Origin: an uncultured Faecalibacterium sp.
GTDB lineage: Bacteria; Bacillota; Clostridia; Oscillospirales; Ruminococcaceae
Length of the DNA: 64,000 nt
Direction: 5' to 3'
Assembly (NCBI GenBank): GCA_900539945.1
Contig: UQDV01000011.1
Location: 1 to 64,000 of the forward strand
In this document: positions 25,692-34,996 of the stretch, piece after piece
How positions within the stretch are numbered: the first letter of the stretch is position 1
Layout of the letters: every line of letters starts with the position of its first letter
Made by a program: the position numbers and the translations under genes
The notes under the pieces: generated by a model
The model's database searches: none
What the model was told of the DNA's origin: nothing
What the model saw: the letters and a program-made list of their open reading frames with translations, nothing else

Positions 25692-28123
25692 AACATGCAG
25701 ATGTGATCGCCAAACTGTCCCTGCGGGAAAAATGCGCCCTGCTTTCCGGTGCCACCGTGTTCGAGACCCATGCCCTGCCCAACAAGGGAGTGCCGGCCAT
25801 CTGGCTGTCGGATGGCCCCAACGGCCTGCGCAAGCAGGCGGGCCCGGCCGACCATCTGGGCCTGAACCCCTCGGAGCCGGCCACCTGCTTCCCCACGGCG
25901 GCCACCGTGGCCAACAGCTGGGACCCCGCCCTGGGCGAGGAGATCGGCAAAGCGCTGGGCGAGGAGACCGCTTCCTACCGCGTCAATGTGATCCTGGGCC
26001 CCGGCCTGAACACCAAGCGCAGCCCGCTGTGCGGCCGCGATTTCGAGTATTTCTCGGAGGACCCGTACCTGTCCGGCAAGCTGGCAGCAGGCTATGTGCG
26101 CGGCATCCAGTCGGTGGGCGTTTCGGCCTGCCCCAAGCACTTTGCCGCCAACAATCAGGAGCTGCGCCGCATGGCCAGCAACAGCGTGCTGGACGAGCGC
26201 ACCCTGCGGGAGCTGTACCTCACCGGCTTTGAGATCGCCGTGAAAGAGGGCAGGCCCAAGTGCATTATGACCTCCTACAACCGGGTCAACGGCACCTACG
26301 CCAACGAGAACCATCACCTGCTGCAGGATATCCTGCACGGCGAGTGGGGCTATGACGGGGCCGTGGTCACCGACTGGGGCGGCTCCAACGACCATGTGGA
26401 GGGTGTGCGCGAAGGCTCCACGCTGGAAATGCCCTGCCCCGGCTTTGGCTCGGCCAAGCGGCTGATGCAGGCCGTGGCGGAGGGCCGTCTGCCGGAATCC
26501 GCGGTGGATGCCCGGGTGGACGAGCTGCTGGAGCTGGTGTTCACCACCGATGCGGCAGTCAAGGCCGCACCGAAGCGGTTCGACCGGGACGCCCATCATG
26601 CGCTGGCCCGCCGTGCCGCCGCCGAAAGCGTGGTGCTGCTGAAAAACGAGGATGACCTGCTGCCCCTCAAGCCCGGGCAGCGCGTGGCCCTCATCGGTGA
26701 TTTTGCGCAGACGCCCCGCTATCAGGGCGCAGGCTCCAGCTCGGTGAACGCTACCCGCGTGGACAACCTGAAGGACGCCGCCGAGGCGGACGACATCACG
26801 CTGGCAGGCTTCTGCGCAGGGTATGAGCGCAGCGGCACCCCCAACCCGGCCTTTGTGGAAGAGGCCGCCGCACTGGCCCGCAAGGCCGACGTGGTGGTGC
26901 TCTGCATGGGTCTGGACGAGTCCAGCGAGAGCGAAGGCCTGGACCGCAGCCACATCTGCATCCCGGAGAACCAGAAGCAGCTGCTGGAAGCTGTGGCGCA
27001 GGCCAACGAGAACCTCGTGGTGGTGCTGAGCGCCGGCAGTGTGGTGGAAACGGGCTGGGTCGGCCGCTGCAAGGCAGTGCTGCACGCCTATCTGGGCGGG
27101 CAGGCCGGTGCCGGTGCCATCATGGACGTGCTCACCGGCCGGGTGAACCCCAGCGGCAAGCTGGCCGAGACTCTGCCCCTGACCTACGAGGACACCCCGG
27201 CGGCCCGGTATTTCCCGGGCAAACAGCAGAACGTGGAGTACCGCGAGGGCCTGTACATCGGCTACCGCTACTACGAAACGGCCCATGTGCCGGTGCGCTA
27301 TCCCTTCGGCTACGGCCTGAGCTACACCACCTTTGCCTACTCCGACCTGAAAGCGGACGCGGACAAGGTCACCTTTACCATCACCAACACCGGCAGCCGC
27401 GCCGGTGCCGAGATCGCACAGCTGTATGTGGCCAAGGCCGACGCAGCCGTGTTCCGCCCGGAAAAGGAGCTGAAGGGCTTTGCCAAGGTGTTCCTGCAGG
27501 CGGGCGAGTGCAAGACCGTGACCATTCCGCTGGACGACAAGGCCTTCCGCTACTGGAACGTGAAAACGGACCGCTGGGAGACCGAGGGCGGCAGCTACCA
27601 GCTGCTGGTGGGTGCCAGCGTACAGGACATCCGCCTGCGCGCCGAGGTGCCCGTGCAGGGCACTGGTGCCCCGGACCCCTATGCTGGCAAGGCTGTGCAG
27701 TGCTACCGCACCGCTGACATCAAGAATGTGCCGGATGCCGCCTTTGAGGCCCTGCTGGGCCACGCCATCCCGGAGGACAAGCCCCACATCGACCAGACCA
27801 TGACGCTGGGCGAGCTGAACCACAGCCGCAGTCCGCTGTGCTGGCTGGCCTGGGCCGTGCTGCACACCCTGCTCAAGCGCAGCTCCCGCGAGGGCACGCC
27901 GGACCTGAACCTGCTGTTCCAGTACAACATGCCTGTCCGTGCGCTGGCCCAGATGACCGGCGGCATGGTCGGGCAGGAGACGGTGGACGGCATCGTGATG
28001 GAAGCAAAGGGCTTCTGGATCATCGGCCTGCTGCGGGCACTCATCGGCTTTGGGCAGAACGCAGTCTCCAACCGGAAGTTCCGCGCGGCACTGGACGCCG
28101 AGCGCGGCGGCCCGGCGGTGTAA
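25688..28123 (+). CDS. GH3 beta-glucosidase, classical domain order
   Basis: This 811-residue cytoplasmic enzyme (no signal peptide) hydrolyses beta-linked glucosides or related sugars. The barrel (1-260) includes SDGPNGLR, GRDFEYFSEDPYL, KHFAANNQE and nucleophile Asp229 in VVTDWGGSNDH. The (alpha/beta)6 domain (290-560) includes ESVVLLKNEDDLLPL. A fibronectin-III-like domain (565-690) begins PFGYGLSYTTFAYSDL. The final ~110 residues form an extra hydrophobic and charged tail. It is translationally coupled to the GtrA-like gene and ends the cluster before a strong terminator. Confidence 0.93.
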   Translation: MKHADVIAKLSLREKCALLSGATVFETHALPNKGVPAIWLSDGPNGLRKQAGPADHLGLNPSEPATCFPTAATVANSWDPALGEEIGKALGEETASYRVNVILGPGLNTKRSPLCGRDFEYFSEDPYLSGKLAAGYVRGIQSVGVSACPKHFAANNQELRRMASNSVLDERTLRELYLTGFEIAVKEGRPKCIMTSYNRVNGTYANENHHLLQDILHGEWGYDGAVVTDWGGSNDHVEGVREGSTLEMPCPGFGSAKRLMQAVAEGRLPESAVDARVDELLELVFTTDAAVKAAPKRFDRDAHHALARRAAAESVVLLKNEDDLLPLKPGQRVALIGDFAQTPRYQGAGSSSVNATRVDNLKDAAEADDITLAGFCAGYERSGTPNPAFVEEAAALARKADVVVLCMGLDESSESEGLDRSHICIPENQKQLLEAVAQANENLVVVLSAGSVVETGWVGRCKAVLHAYLGGQAGAGAIMDVLTGRVNPSGKLAETLPLTYEDTPAARYFPGKQQNVEYREGLYIGYRYYETAHVPVRYPFGYGLSYTTFAYSDLKADADKVTFTITNTGSRAGAEIAQLYVAKADAAVFRPEKELKGFAKVFLQAGECKTVTIPLDDKAFRYWNVKTDRWETEGGSYQLLVGASVQDIRLRAEVPVQGTGAPDPYAGKAVQCYRTADIKNVPDAAFEALLGHAIPEDKPHIDQTMTLGELNHSRSPLCWLAWAVLHTLLKRSSREGTPDLNLLFQYNMPVRALAQMTGGMVGQETVDGIVMEAKGFWIIGLLRALIGFGQNAVSNRKFRAALDAERGGPAV

Positions 28124-28160
28124 AACCATCTGACATTCCCGGATTTTCTCCTTCATTCTA

Positions 28161-28203
28161 AACAAACGGCCCCGGACTTGTTGAAAAGTCCGGGGCTGTT
28201 TGC
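28161..28203. terminator. Bidirectional terminator between GH3 and GNAT genes
   Basis: AAACGGCCCCGGACTT pairs with AAGTCCGGGGCTGTTT around a short loop. A-rich and T-rich flanks serve both converging genes. Confidence 0.85.
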
Positions 28204-28212
28204 GTGTGGGGC

Positions 28213-28773
28213 TTAGTAAATGTAGGGCTGCACGGGCGGCTGGTCGGGGCGGTGCTCCCCGATGATCTTTTCCATCCAGACCATGTCGTACCAGCGGCCG
28301 AACTTGTACCCGCAGTTGTGGAAGGTGCCGACCAGTGCAAAGCCCAGATGCTCGTGGAACCGGGCGCTGTTCCGGGTCAGGTATTCGTCCTCCGCCTGCG
28401 GGTAGCCGATGCAGGCATACAGGTTCAGGATGCCCATGGCCTGCAGCCGGTCGGCCAGTGCCTCGTACAGGGCACGGCCCATGCCGTGTTTCCGGGCGTC
28501 GTGGTCCAGGTAGATGGTCAGCTCACAGGCCCAGTCGTAGGCGGCCCGGCCCACAAAGGGCCCCGCGTAGGCGTAGCCCTCCACCCGGCCGTCCCACTCG
28601 ATGACCAGGTAGGGGTATTTCTGCATGGTGCGGCGCATGCGGCCTTCAAATTCCTCCAGTGAGGGTACGTCGTATTCAAAGGTGATGACCGTGTGCTCCA
28701 CATACCAGGCGTAGATCTCCAGAATGCGGGGCGCATCGGCCAGAGATACATTCCGAATGGTAATATTCTGCAT
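28213..28773 (-). CDS. GNAT family N-acetyltransferase (PAT-like)
   Basis: The 186-residue protein has the GNAT fold with the acetyl-CoA loop region LDHDARKHGMGRALYEAL and the phosphinothricin-acetyltransferase-like end NSARFHEHLGFALVGTFHNCGYKFGRWYDMVWMEK (given in outline; key residues are the Arg-Phe-His and Trp-Tyr-Asp). Such enzymes acetylate amino groups of small molecules, sometimes giving resistance. The substrate cannot be read from sequence. A TATAAT at 28818-28823 (minus strand) lies upstream. Confidence 0.88.
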   Translation of the reverse strand: MQNITIRNVSLADAPRILEIYAWYVEHTVITFEYDVPSLEEFEGRMRRTMQKYPYLVIEWDGRVEGYAYAGPFVGRAAYDWACELTIYLDHDARKHGMGRALYEALADRLQAMGILNLYACIGYPQAEDEYLTRNSARFHEHLGFALVGTFHNCGYKFGRWYDMVWMEKIIGEHRPDQPPVQPYIY

Positions 28774-29069
28774 AAAAACATCTCCCTGTAGTAATAAATA
28801 TCCCGAAATCCGGTCTGATTATAGCACAGCCCGCTTTAAAAAGACAGCGCAAAGCAGCAGAAGCGCCGCTCCGCACAGGCGGATAGGGGAGAAATTCTAT
28901 TGGCAAAGTGGCAGAAAATGCGGCGTTCTGAGCCGGAAATCCCCACAAAAGCGCGAAAATCAGCCGTGCAGGCGCAAAATGCTGTACCTTGCTACTTTAC
29001 TGTGATAAAATAACACCATCCTTTCCCCGCGCGCTGCGCGGGAAAAGCCAAACGAGAGGGGGAACCTTT

Positions 29070-30587
29070 ATGACAAATGTCTGCATCATTGCCACCATTG
29101 TGATCTATCTGGTGGGCATGCTGCTGGTGGGCTTTGTATACAGCAAGTCCAACGAGGACAGCACCGACTTTTACCTCGGCGGCCGCAAGATGGGCCCGCT
29201 GGTCACTGCTATGAGCGCCGAAGCCAGCGATATGTCCAGCTGGCTGCTGATGGGCCTGCCCGGCCTTGCCTACCTCACCGGCATTGCGTCGCCGGGCTGG
29301 ACGGCCATCGGCCTGGCTGTGGGCACCTGGCTCAACTGGCTCATCGTGGCCCGGCGGCTGCGGCGCTACTCGGCCAATCTGGACGCCATCACGGTGCCGC
29401 AGTTCCTGTCGCTGCGGTTCCATGACCAGCGCAACCTGCTCAACGCGCTGGGCGCGGTGATCATCATCGTGTTCTTTATCCCGTACACGGCTTCCGGCTT
29501 TGCGGCCTGCGGCAAGCTGTTCCACAGCCTGTTCGGCGTGGACTACATGATCGCGATGATCGTGTCCGCACTGGTCATCGTGGGGTACACCATTCTGGGC
29601 GGCTTCCGGGCCGTGACCACCACCGACCTCATCCAGTCGGTGGTCATGAGCATCGCACTGGTGGCGGTGCTGGCCTACGGCATCGGTGTGGCCGGGGGCT
29701 GGGGTGCCGTGATGGAAAACGCCCACAGCCTTTCCGGCTACCTGACCATGGCGGCCAGCCACGACGCTGCCGCCGGGACCGCCGCCTCCTACAGCCTGCT
29801 GGACATCGTGTCCACCATGGCCTGGGGCCTGGGCTACTTTGGCATGCCCCACATCCTGCTGCGGTTCATGGCCATTGAGGACGAAAAGAAGCTGGTGCTC
29901 AGCCGCCGCATTGCCAGCGTGTGGGTGGTCATTGCCATGACGGCCTCCATCGTCATTGGCGTGGTGGGTCTGGGCATGACCAAAGCCGGTGCGCTGGAAT
30001 TCCTGAGCGGCTCTTCCAGCGAGACCCTCATCGTGCGCATTGCCAGCCTCATTGCACAGCACGGTGTGCTGGCGGCGGTGCTGGCGGGCCTGATCCTGGC
30101 CGGTATTCTGGCGGCCACCATGTCCACCGCCGACAGCCAGATGCTGGCAGCGGCGTCCAGTGTCTCGCAGAATATCCTGCAGGAGTTCGGCCATATGAAG
30201 CTCACCGAAAAGCAGAGCCTGTTTGCGGCCCGGCTTACCATCATCTGCGTCAGCGTGGTGGGTGTGGTGCTGGCCCGCGACCCGGATTCCAGCGTGTTCG
30301 GCATCGTCAGCTTTGCATGGGCCGGTTTTGGCGGTGCCTTTGGTGCGGTGGTGCTGTGCGCCCTGTTCTGGAAGCGCTGCAACTGGCAGGGTGCACTGGC
30401 CGGGATGCTCTGCGGCGGCCTGATGGTCTTTGTGTGGAAGTACCTCATCAGCCCGCTGGGCGGCGTGTTCGGCATCTATGAGCTGCTGCCGGCCTTCCTG
30501 TTTTCGCTGGCAGCCTGCGTGGTGGTCAGCCTTGCCACCCCGGCCCCCGGTGCGGACATCGAGGCCGAATTTGAAGCGGCGAAATAA
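29070..30587 (+). CDS. putP: Sodium:solute symporter, PutP-like
   Basis: This 505-residue permease of the SSS family has about 13 hydrophobic segments and the signatures TDFYLGGRKMGPLVTAMSAEASDMSSW near residue 25 and GLILAGILAATMSTADSQML near residue 350 (shown as landmarks). The closest functional class is sodium/proline symport, but other amino-acid or acid substrates are possible. GAGGGGG precedes the ATG at 29070. It is a single gene ending at a strong terminator. Confidence 0.88.
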   Translation: MTNVCIIATIVIYLVGMLLVGFVYSKSNEDSTDFYLGGRKMGPLVTAMSAEASDMSSWLLMGLPGLAYLTGIASPGWTAIGLAVGTWLNWLIVARRLRRYSANLDAITVPQFLSLRFHDQRNLLNALGAVIIIVFFIPYTASGFAACGKLFHSLFGVDYMIAMIVSALVIVGYTILGGFRAVTTTDLIQSVVMSIALVAVLAYGIGVAGGWGAVMENAHSLSGYLTMAASHDAAAGTAASYSLLDIVSTMAWGLGYFGMPHILLRFMAIEDEKKLVLSRRIASVWVVIAMTASIVIGVVGLGMTKAGALEFLSGSSSETLIVRIASLIAQHGVLAAVLAGLILAGILAATMSTADSQMLAAASSVSQNILQEFGHMKLTEKQSLFAARLTIICVSVVGVVLARDPDSSVFGIVSFAWAGFGGAFGAVVLCALFWKRCNWQGALAGMLCGGLMVFVWKYLISPLGGVFGIYELLPAFLFSLAACVVVSLATPAPGADIEAEFEAAK

Positions 30588-30599
30588 ACGATAAAAAGC

Positions 30600-30645
30600 A
30601 ACCAGCCCCGGAACGATGATGGTCGTTCCGGGGCTGGTTTTTATT
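30600..30645. terminator. Bidirectional terminator between putP-like and pckA
   Basis: AACCAGCCCCGGAACGA pairs with TCGTTCCGGGGCTGGTT, with T-runs on the plus strand and A-runs on the other side. It serves both converging genes. Confidence 0.9.
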
Positions 30646-30671
30646 TGCTTATGATTCAGGCGAGGTTCAGC

Positions 30672-32276
30672 TTACAGCTGAGGGCCGGCAGAGACCAGAG
30701 CCTTGCCGTGCTCGTTGCCTTCGTACTTTGCGAAGTTCTTGATGAAGCGGCCAGCCAGATCCTTTGCCTTCTCCTCCCACTGGGAAGCGTCAGCATAGGT
30801 GTCGCGGGGATCCAAGATAGCGGGATCCACACCGGGCAGCTGGGTGGGAACCTCGAAGTCGAAGTAGGGGATCTTCTTGGTGGGAGCCTCGTTGATGGCA
30901 CCGCTCAGGATGGCGTCGATGATGCCGCGGGTATCCTTGATGGAGATGCGCTTGCCGGTGCCGTTCCAGCCGGTGTTCACCAGGTAAGCCTTGGCGCCGC
31001 TGGCCTTCATCTTCTTCACCAGTTCCTCAGCGTACTTGGTGGGATGCAGCTCCAGGAAGGCCTGGCCGAAGCATGCGGAGAAGGTGGGAGTGGGCTCGGT
31101 GATGCCGCGCTCGGTGCCGGCCAGCTTTGCGGTGAAGCCGGACAGGAAGTAGTACTGGGTCTGCTCCGGGGTCAGGATGGAGACCGGGGGCAGCACGCCG
31201 AATGCGTCAGCAGACAGGAAGATGACGTTCTTGGCTGCGGGTGCAGAAGAGATGGGGCGCACGATGTTCTGGATGTGGTTGATGGGGTAGGACACACGGG
31301 TGTTCTCGGTGACGGTCTTGTCGGCGAAGTCGATGTGGCCCTCAGCATCCAGGGTAACGTTCTCCAGCAGAGCGTTGCGCTTGATGGCGTTGTAGATATC
31401 GGGCTCGGAGTCCTTATCCAGGTTGATGACCTTTGCGTAGCAGCCGCCCTCGAAGTTGAACACGCCGTTGTCGTCCCAGCCGTGCTCGTCATCGCCGATC
31501 AGCAGACGCTTGGGATCGGTGGACAGGGTGGTCTTGCCGGTGCCGGACAGACCGAAGAAGATGGCGGTGTTCTTGCCCTCCTTATCGGTGTTGGCAGAGC
31601 AGTGCATGGAAGCCATGCCCTTCAGCGGCAGGAAGTAGTTCATCATGGAGAACATGCCCTTCTTCATCTCGCCGCCGTACCAGGTGTTGACGATGACCTG
31701 CTCCTTGCTGGTGATGTTGAACACAACAGCAGTCTCAGAGTTCAGGCCCAGCTCCTTGTAGTTCTCAACCTTAGCCTTGGATGCGTTGTAAACAACGAAG
31801 TCCGGCTCAAAGTTCTCCAGCTCCTCAGCGGTGGGCTTGATGAACATGTTGGTGACAAAGTGTGCCTGCCAGGCCACTTCCATCACAAAGCGGATAGCCA
31901 TACGGGTGTCCTTGTTGGCACCGCAGAAAGCATCCACCACATACAGGCGCTTGTTGGACAGCTCCTTCTGGGCGATCTCCTTAACAGCCTTCCAGGCTTC
32001 CTGAGAAGCAGGGTGGTTGTCGTTCTTGTACTCGTCGCTGGTCCACCACACGGTGTCCTTGGAGTTCTCGTCCATGACGATGAACTTGTCCTTGGGGGAG
32101 CGGCCGGTGTAAACGCCGGTCATCACGTTGACGGCGCCCAGCTCGCTGACCTGGCCCTTCTCGTAGCCTTCCAGGCCGGGCTTGGTCTCTTCCTCGAACA
32201 GCTGCTCGTAGGAGGGGTTGTACACGACCTCAGTCGTGCCGGTGATGCCATACTTGGTCAGATCCAACTTTGCCAT
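30672..32276 (-). CDS. pckA: Phosphoenolpyruvate carboxykinase (ATP)
   Basis: This enzyme interconverts oxaloacetate and phosphoenolpyruvate with ATP/ADP; in fermenting gut anaerobes it often works in the carboxylating direction. The 534-residue protein has the kinase P-loop GLSGTGKTT (242-250), the metal motif [20 protein letters not shown] near residue 56, and [13 protein letters not shown] near the end. Length is normal. Codon use is strongly biased, as expected for a highly expressed gene. The promoter is at 32401-32428. Confidence 0.96.
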   Translation of the reverse strand: MAKLDLTKYGITGTTEVVYNPSYEQLFEEETKPGLEGYEKGQVSELGAVNVMTGVYTGRSPKDKFIVMDENSKDTVWWTSDEYKNDNHPASQEAWKAVKEIAQKELSNKRLYVVDAFCGANKDTRMAIRFVMEVAWQAHFVTNMFIKPTAEELENFEPDFVVYNASKAKVENYKELGLNSETAVVFNITSKEQVIVNTWYGGEMKKGMFSMMNYFLPLKGMASMHCSANTDKEGKNTAIFFGLSGTGKTTLSTDPKRLLIGDDEHGWDDNGVFNFEGGCYAKVINLDKDSEPDIYNAIKRNALLENVTLDAEGHIDFADKTVTENTRVSYPINHIQNIVRPISSAPAAKNVIFLSADAFGVLPPVSILTPEQTQYYFLSGFTAKLAGTERGITEPTPTFSACFGQAFLELHPTKYAEELVKKMKASGAKAYLVNTGWNGTGKRISIKDTRGIIDAILSGAINEAPTKKIPYFDFEVPTQLPGVDPAILDPRDTYADASQWEEKAKDLAGRFIKNFAKYEGNEHGKALVSAGPQL

Positions 32277-32400
32277 ATTTGCGTACCTCTACTTTCGTTT
32301 GATCCTAACTATGATCTCTGCACAGAACACGGCGCCTTTTTATGGTACGGACACCGTGCCAGGGATATTTTGCTTGTAGATGCAAATTTCCCTATATATC

Positions 32401-32428
32401 ATTATACATAAAATTGTTGCGAAATCAA
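32401..32428 (-). promoter_or_regulatory. pckA promoter
   Basis: On the minus strand TTGATT (32423-32428) and TATAAT (32401-32406) are separated by 16 bp; the leader to pckA is about 115 bases. Confidence 0.75.
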
Positions 32429-32688
32429 GAAATCTGCCGGGGGTTTTTGCCAGGGTGAAACAAATTTCCGAAAGAATCTTTGCCAGTTGAATTGAATTCA
32501 AGAAGCAGCACCCCTCAAAAACAAGGAAAAATTAGGCGGAACCTGCCCGCCGCCGCATTTTGATAAAAGATTGACAAACCAGGATGCAAGGTGGGACCCC
32601 CGACCCCCGGCGGGGCAAAAAACACAGCAGGCAGCTCTTTGGCGCAAGACTGAGAAAATGTAAATGAGCACAAAAAACAAGGTGATAG
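32429..32688. other. Gene-free spacer between pckA and secreted paralogues
   Basis: The stretch is purine-rich with C-runs near 32595-32615 and shows no credible gene, repeat or terminator. Confidence 0.5.
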
Positions 32689-32718
32689 TTGAAAAAAATA
32701 ATGACGGTATGATATAAT
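32689..32718 (+). promoter_or_regulatory. Promoter of secreted paralogue 1
   Basis: TTGAAA (32689-32694) and consensus TATAAT (32713-32718) are separated by 18 bp. The surrounding bases AATGACGGTATGATA resemble the region before paralogue 2. Confidence 0.7.
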
Positions 32719-32782
32719 AAAGCTAGAGAGGACTCTCCGAGAAACAGAAACCAACGTACCGAAAGAAAGGAAGTGCTTTTCC

Positions 32783-33184
32783 ATGAAAAAAATCGTCCCG
32801 ATCCTGCTGGCCATGGTTTTGGCCCTGACCCTTTGCCTGGTGGGCTTTGCGGATGCAGAACGCTATGACGATGACCCATTGGAAGAAACGGCGGCTTCCA
32901 CGTCTGAAGCGGTCCTGGAGGAGGCAGAGCCTGTCCCTGCCAGGAGCAGCGAGTGCGACGCTTGTGGGAAAATGTCTTGCGTAACCCAAAAAAAAGAGAC
33001 GTTTGAGACCGGACCGTATGAAGAGAAATGCATCCATTATCCCCACGGGACGGACGAAATCTATCATCGGAATGTTACGTATTACCAGGTCTGCGGTTCC
33101 TGCGGATACAAGTCCGGCACATGGACTGTGGACGAGGGAGAGTCGCTCCGGTACTGCCACGGGTGGTCGGCAACAAAGCACTGA
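32783..33184 (+). CDS. Small secreted Cys-rich protein, paralogue 1
   Basis: The 133-residue protein has a signal peptide (1-26) with a Lys-Lys start, hydrophobic core and GFADA cleavage site. An acidic linker follows (RYDDDPLEETAAST, to about residue 57), then a Cys-rich domain with CDACG, KCIH, CGSCGY and YCHGW. Paired CxxC motifs plus Cys-His suggest a small zinc-ribbon or disulfide fold outside the cell. The family is unknown to me. AAAGGAAG precedes the start. Confidence 0.85.
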   Translation: MKKIVPILLAMVLALTLCLVGFADAERYDDDPLEETAASTSEAVLEEAEPVPARSSECDACGKMSCVTQKKETFETGPYEEKCIHYPHGTDEIYHRNVTYYQVCGSCGYKSGTWTVDEGESLRYCHGWSATKH

Positions 33185-33259
33185 GTTCCGGGGAGAGCGA
33201 TTTTTGTGCCTGAGCGCATTTTTAGGGCGGCAGAGACGTTTGAAATAAGATGGATCGTT

Positions 33260-33300
33260 GAAGAAATAAGGACGGTAGGATACTATAATATTAGGAAGGA
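33260..33300 (+). promoter_or_regulatory. Promoter of secreted paralogue 2
   Basis: TTGAAG is followed by GGACGGTAGGATACTATAAT. Either TACTAT at 17 bp or TATAAT at 20 bp serves as -10. The layout parallels the paralogue 1 promoter, so each gene is probably transcribed on its own. Confidence 0.6.
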
Positions 33301-33348
33301 CCACCCTTGATAAAAAGCGAAGTACCGTGAGAAAGGAAGCGCTTTTCT

Positions 33349-33735
33349 ATGAAAAAGATCGTCCCGATCCTGCTGGCCGTGGCTTTGGCCCTGGCCCTTT
33401 GCCTGGTGGGCTTTGCGGATGCAGAACGCTATGACGATGATCCATTGGAAGAAACGGCAGTTCCCACGTCTGAAGCGGTCCTGGAGGAGGCAGAGCCTGT
33501 CCCTGCCAGGAGCAGCGAGTGTGCAAAGTGCGGCGAAATGCGAGTTTACATCCAGAAAATAGGCGAATATGAGGCCGGACCCGACCAGGAACCCTGCATC
33601 CATAAGACCGCAGGAACCGATGCGGTATATTATAAGTATTGCATCTATCAGGAAGTCTGCCGTGGATGCGGCTACAAATCCCCTGCATGGGATGTTCGCA
33701 GCGGCGAGACAAGCAGAGAGTGCCACGGTTGGTAA
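33349..33735 (+). CDS. Small secreted Cys-rich protein, paralogue 2
   Basis: The 128-residue protein has the same layout as its upstream neighbour: signal peptide ending GFADA, acidic linker, then Cys-rich domain with CAKCG, PCIH, CRGCGY and ECHGW. The first ~58 codons are about 95% identical to paralogue 1 at the DNA level, whereas the Cys-rich domains share only the Cys/His/Gly framework. This indicates tandem duplication with diversification or conversion limited to one half. Confidence 0.85.
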   Translation: MKKIVPILLAVALALALCLVGFADAERYDDDPLEETAVPTSEAVLEEAEPVPARSSECAKCGEMRVYIQKIGEYEAGPDQEPCIHKTAGTDAVYYKYCIYQEVCRGCGYKSPAWDVRSGETSRECHGW

Positions 33736-33780
33736 ACTGTTCCCCGGAGCCGCTGACGGCTTGAAAAACTTATGAGAAAC

Positions 33781-33823
33781 AGCAGCCCAGAGCCCTGAAA
33801 ACAGCTTTGGGCTGCTTTTTTTT
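33781..33823 (+). terminator. Terminator after secreted paralogue 2
   Basis: AGCAGCCCA pairs with TGGGCTGCT and is followed by a T-run of eight. Confidence 0.75.
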
Positions 33824-33952
33824 CCCTTTTTTGCAATATTTTGGCCAGAAGAAACGTTTTAGTGGTAAAGGAACTTTACTTATGCTATACTGGTTCCGTA
33901 TATAGATGATACTTTTCCCCCTTTGCCGGGGGCTGACATAAGGGAAACTGCC

Positions 33953-34576
33953 ATGAAGACCATCTACATCCTGCTTACCCGCTCGGGCACGCTGCTGTCC
34001 AATCTGGTCTATCGGCTTACCGGGGCACGCTACACCCATGCGTCCCTTGCCTTTGACGAGGACCTCAGCTGTCTGTACAGCTCCACCCGCAAGAACGGCT
34101 ACACCATGTTCCCCGCAGGCCCCAGCCGGGAGTACCTGGACCGGGGTGTGTTCCGGCTGCGCCCGGACGTGCCCTGCGCCCTCTATGCGCTGGAGGTGAG
34201 CGAGGAGGCCTACACCCGCGCCCGCCGCCGGGCCGACCACATGATGGCCCACGGCAACCTGTACCGCTTCAATGTGCTGGGGCTGATCCTGTGCGGGCTG
34301 CACATCCGCTGGCGGCGGCGTCGGCACTATTTCTGCTCGCAGTTCGTCGGCGAGGTGCTGGAAAAGAGCGGGGCACTGGAGCTGCCCAAGCACAGCACCC
34401 TGATGCACCCCAACGATTACACCACCCTGCAGGACCTGCACTGCGTGTACGAGGGGCGGCTGTCCGGCCTGCCGCAGCGCCAGAACATGGACTTTGGCGG
34501 GGACGAAACGGTGGTCAGTGTTTACCTTGGGCTGGCACTGGGCCTTGTGAAGGCAGGCGTGCGGCAGATTTTTTGA
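33953..34576 (+). CDS. YiiX/NlpC-P60-like cysteine hydrolase
   Basis: The 207-residue protein resembles permuted NlpC/P60 proteins of the YiiX type. A His in ARYTHASLAFDEDL and a Cys in HYFCSQFVGEVLEKSG form the likely catalytic pair; the order (His before Cys) matches permuted papain-like folds, which act on lipid or peptide amides. There is no signal peptide. The start at 33953 follows AAGGGA; an upstream in-frame ATG at 33923 lacks a site. An extended -10 (TATGCTATACT, ending 33891) lies upstream. Confidence 0.8.
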   Translation: MKTIYILLTRSGTLLSNLVYRLTGARYTHASLAFDEDLSCLYSSTRKNGYTMFPAGPSREYLDRGVFRLRPDVPCALYALEVSEEAYTRARRRADHMMAHGNLYRFNVLGLILCGLHIRWRRRRHYFCSQFVGEVLEKSGALELPKHSTLMHPNDYTTLQDLHCVYEGRLSGLPQRQNMDFGGDETVVSVYLGLALGLVKAGVRQIF

Positions 34577-34594
34577 AAAAGTTGAAATTGGGTG

Positions 34595-34623
34595 TTGACA
34601 AAGGTCGTACTCTGTGATAAACT
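34595..34623 (+). promoter_or_regulatory. tRNA-Glu/tRNA-Asn promoter
   Basis: TTGACA (34595-34600) and TAAACT (34618-34623) have a 17 bp spacer, about 40 bases before tRNA-Glu. Confidence 0.8.
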
Positions 34624-34664
34624 AGTCAAGTCGGGAGCGAAAGCCCGATGCAAAATGGACGTAT

Positions 34665-34739
34665 GGCCCGTTGGTCAAGCGGTTAAGACAGAGGCCTCTC
34701 ACGCCTTTAACATCGGTTCGATTCCGGTACGGGTCACCA
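34665..34739 (+). tRNA. tRNA-Glu (CTC)
   Basis: The 75-base cloverleaf has acceptor GGCCCGT with ACGGGTC (one G-U), anticodon loop CTCTCAC giving anticodon CTC (glutamate), GGTTCGATTCC in the T-arm and encoded CCA. Confidence 0.93.
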
Positions 34740-34780
34740 TTTTATAGTAGTAAAACGGCTGTGTGCCGTTTTATATAGAT

Positions 34781-34857
34781 GCCTCTTTAGCTCAGTCGGT
34801 TAGAGCACCTGACTGTTAATCAGGGTGTCGCCTGTTCGAGTCAGGCAAGAGGCGCCA
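34781..34857 (+). tRNA. tRNA-Asn (GTT)
   Basis: The 77-base cloverleaf has acceptor GCCTCTT with AAGAGGC, anticodon loop CTGTTAA giving anticodon GTT (asparagine), and encoded CCA. It is co-transcribed with tRNA-Glu and followed by a terminator. Confidence 0.95.
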
Positions 34858-34858
34858 G

Positions 34859-34893
34859 CAAAGCGATGGAAGTTTTCCATCGCTTTTTTCTTT
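34859..34893 (+). terminator. Terminator after tRNA-Asn
   Basis: AAAGCGATGGAA pairs with TTCCATCGCTTT around a 3-base loop, followed by a T-run. Confidence 0.88.
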
Positions 34894-34996
34894 TTCTGCC
34901 GCTTTTGTTGACAGGAAATGCGGGGCGGGATATACTAAAAACAAGTTTAATTATAAAAAACTGTTGGCCAGCGGCATCTGTTTGGATTCCGCCTGC

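Noticed and set aside
22746-28165. Long minus-strand frames opposite GH2 and GH3
   Set aside because: Both lack domains and ribosome sites and are explained by high GC3 on the coding strand.
34595-34857. A third tRNA between or after tRNA-Glu and tRNA-Asn
   Set aside because: Only two cloverleafs with T-arms and CCA are present.
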